Shown here piece after piece: positions 63,863 through 64,000 of a stretch of DNA of 64,000 bases. The stretch's first letter is position 1. Each line of letters opens with the position of its first letter. The translations under genes were made by a program, and so were the position numbers. Origin of the DNA: Tsuneonella litorea (GTDB lineage: Bacteria > Pseudomonadota > Alphaproteobacteria > Sphingomonadales > Sphingomonadaceae). Location: the NCBI RefSeq assembly GCF_025154015.1, contig NZ_JAOAMV010000008.1, positions 49,980 to 113,979 on the forward strand. Direction: 5' to 3'. The notes below the pieces were generated by a model. It had not been told where the DNA came from. It worked only from the letters and a program-made list of their open reading frames with translations, and made no database searches.

Positions 63863-64000
63863 GCCTAACGAACGACGGCTCTCGGAGAGAGAGCACAGCC
63901 CGTTGAATGGCGGAAAGGAGGGCGTATTCTGTTGAAAAACTCCCCTTGCCGAGGGACTAAACCGCTGATTCAATGATCCCGACAGCCGGGAGATCAGCGA

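Overview
The window looks like part of a large conjugative element (plasmid or integrative conjugative element) from an alphaproteobacterium, most probably a sphingomonad (Sphingomonadaceae/Erythrobacteraceae). The basis is the GC-rich coding style, the gene set (strawberry-notch NTPase, large ParB-like protein, ArdC, DUF2493, SSB, MobF relaxase, compact F-type tra operon) and GTTC-N7-GTTC boxes, the LexA operator form of alphaproteobacteria. No replication initiator, rRNA, tRNA, CRISPR array or IS element was seen.

Layout. 1-13.7 kb: a leading-region-like block, mostly on the + strand (strawberry-notch C-terminus, ParB-like protein, ArdC, a DUF2493 protein, SSB and small genes), interrupted at 3.4-8.84 kb by a defence cluster: a DUF4062 protein, a DUF4238/SEC-C protein and a retron with a predicted ncRNA, an unlisted 57-residue ORF, an XRE regulator and a reverse transcriptase. 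13.7-19.7 kb: two overlapping tyrosine recombinases with three exported-protein genes (including a metzincin), bounded by imperfect direct repeats, then a non-coding stretch that may hold oriT. 19.7-25.3 kb: ribbon-helix-helix accessory protein, TraD coupling protein, MobF relaxase. 25.4-26.3 kb: a LexA-like S24 repressor and a small divergent gene.

26.4-34.5 kb: a compact restriction-type system. A + strand operon encodes a MORC-like GHKL ATPase, an HNH nuclease, an SNF2 ATPase, a stand-alone EcoRII-N-type DNA reader and a duplicated alpha-CTD/sigma-4-like protein. A convergent pair encodes Dcm-like cytosine methylase and Vsr. The reader and the duplicated protein share a C-terminal tail. 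34.6-36.2 kb: a HipBA toxin-antitoxin pair with repeated operator half-sites.

36.6-54.3 kb: a complete F-type secretion operon on the - strand (traA-L-E-K-B-dsbC-V-C-orf-trbI-S26 traF-W-U-trbC-N-F-H-G), followed on the + strand by an HTH regulator and an AlpA-like protein. GTTC-N7-GTTC boxes lie upstream of traA, of this HTH gene and between the S24 gene and its neighbour, so conjugation genes may be damage-responsive. 55.5-63.9 kb: a NodT/EmrB/EmrA drug-efflux operon divergent from a MarR regulator that leads a UbiB-like kinase and an alpha/beta hydrolase, then an MCE lipid-transport protein. This end may be host chromosome or cargo.

Functional reading (inference): the tra/TraD/relaxase genes move the element; ArdC, SSB and ParB-like proteins would protect it on entry; the retron, the MORC/EcoRII-N system and HipBA would provide defence or addiction.
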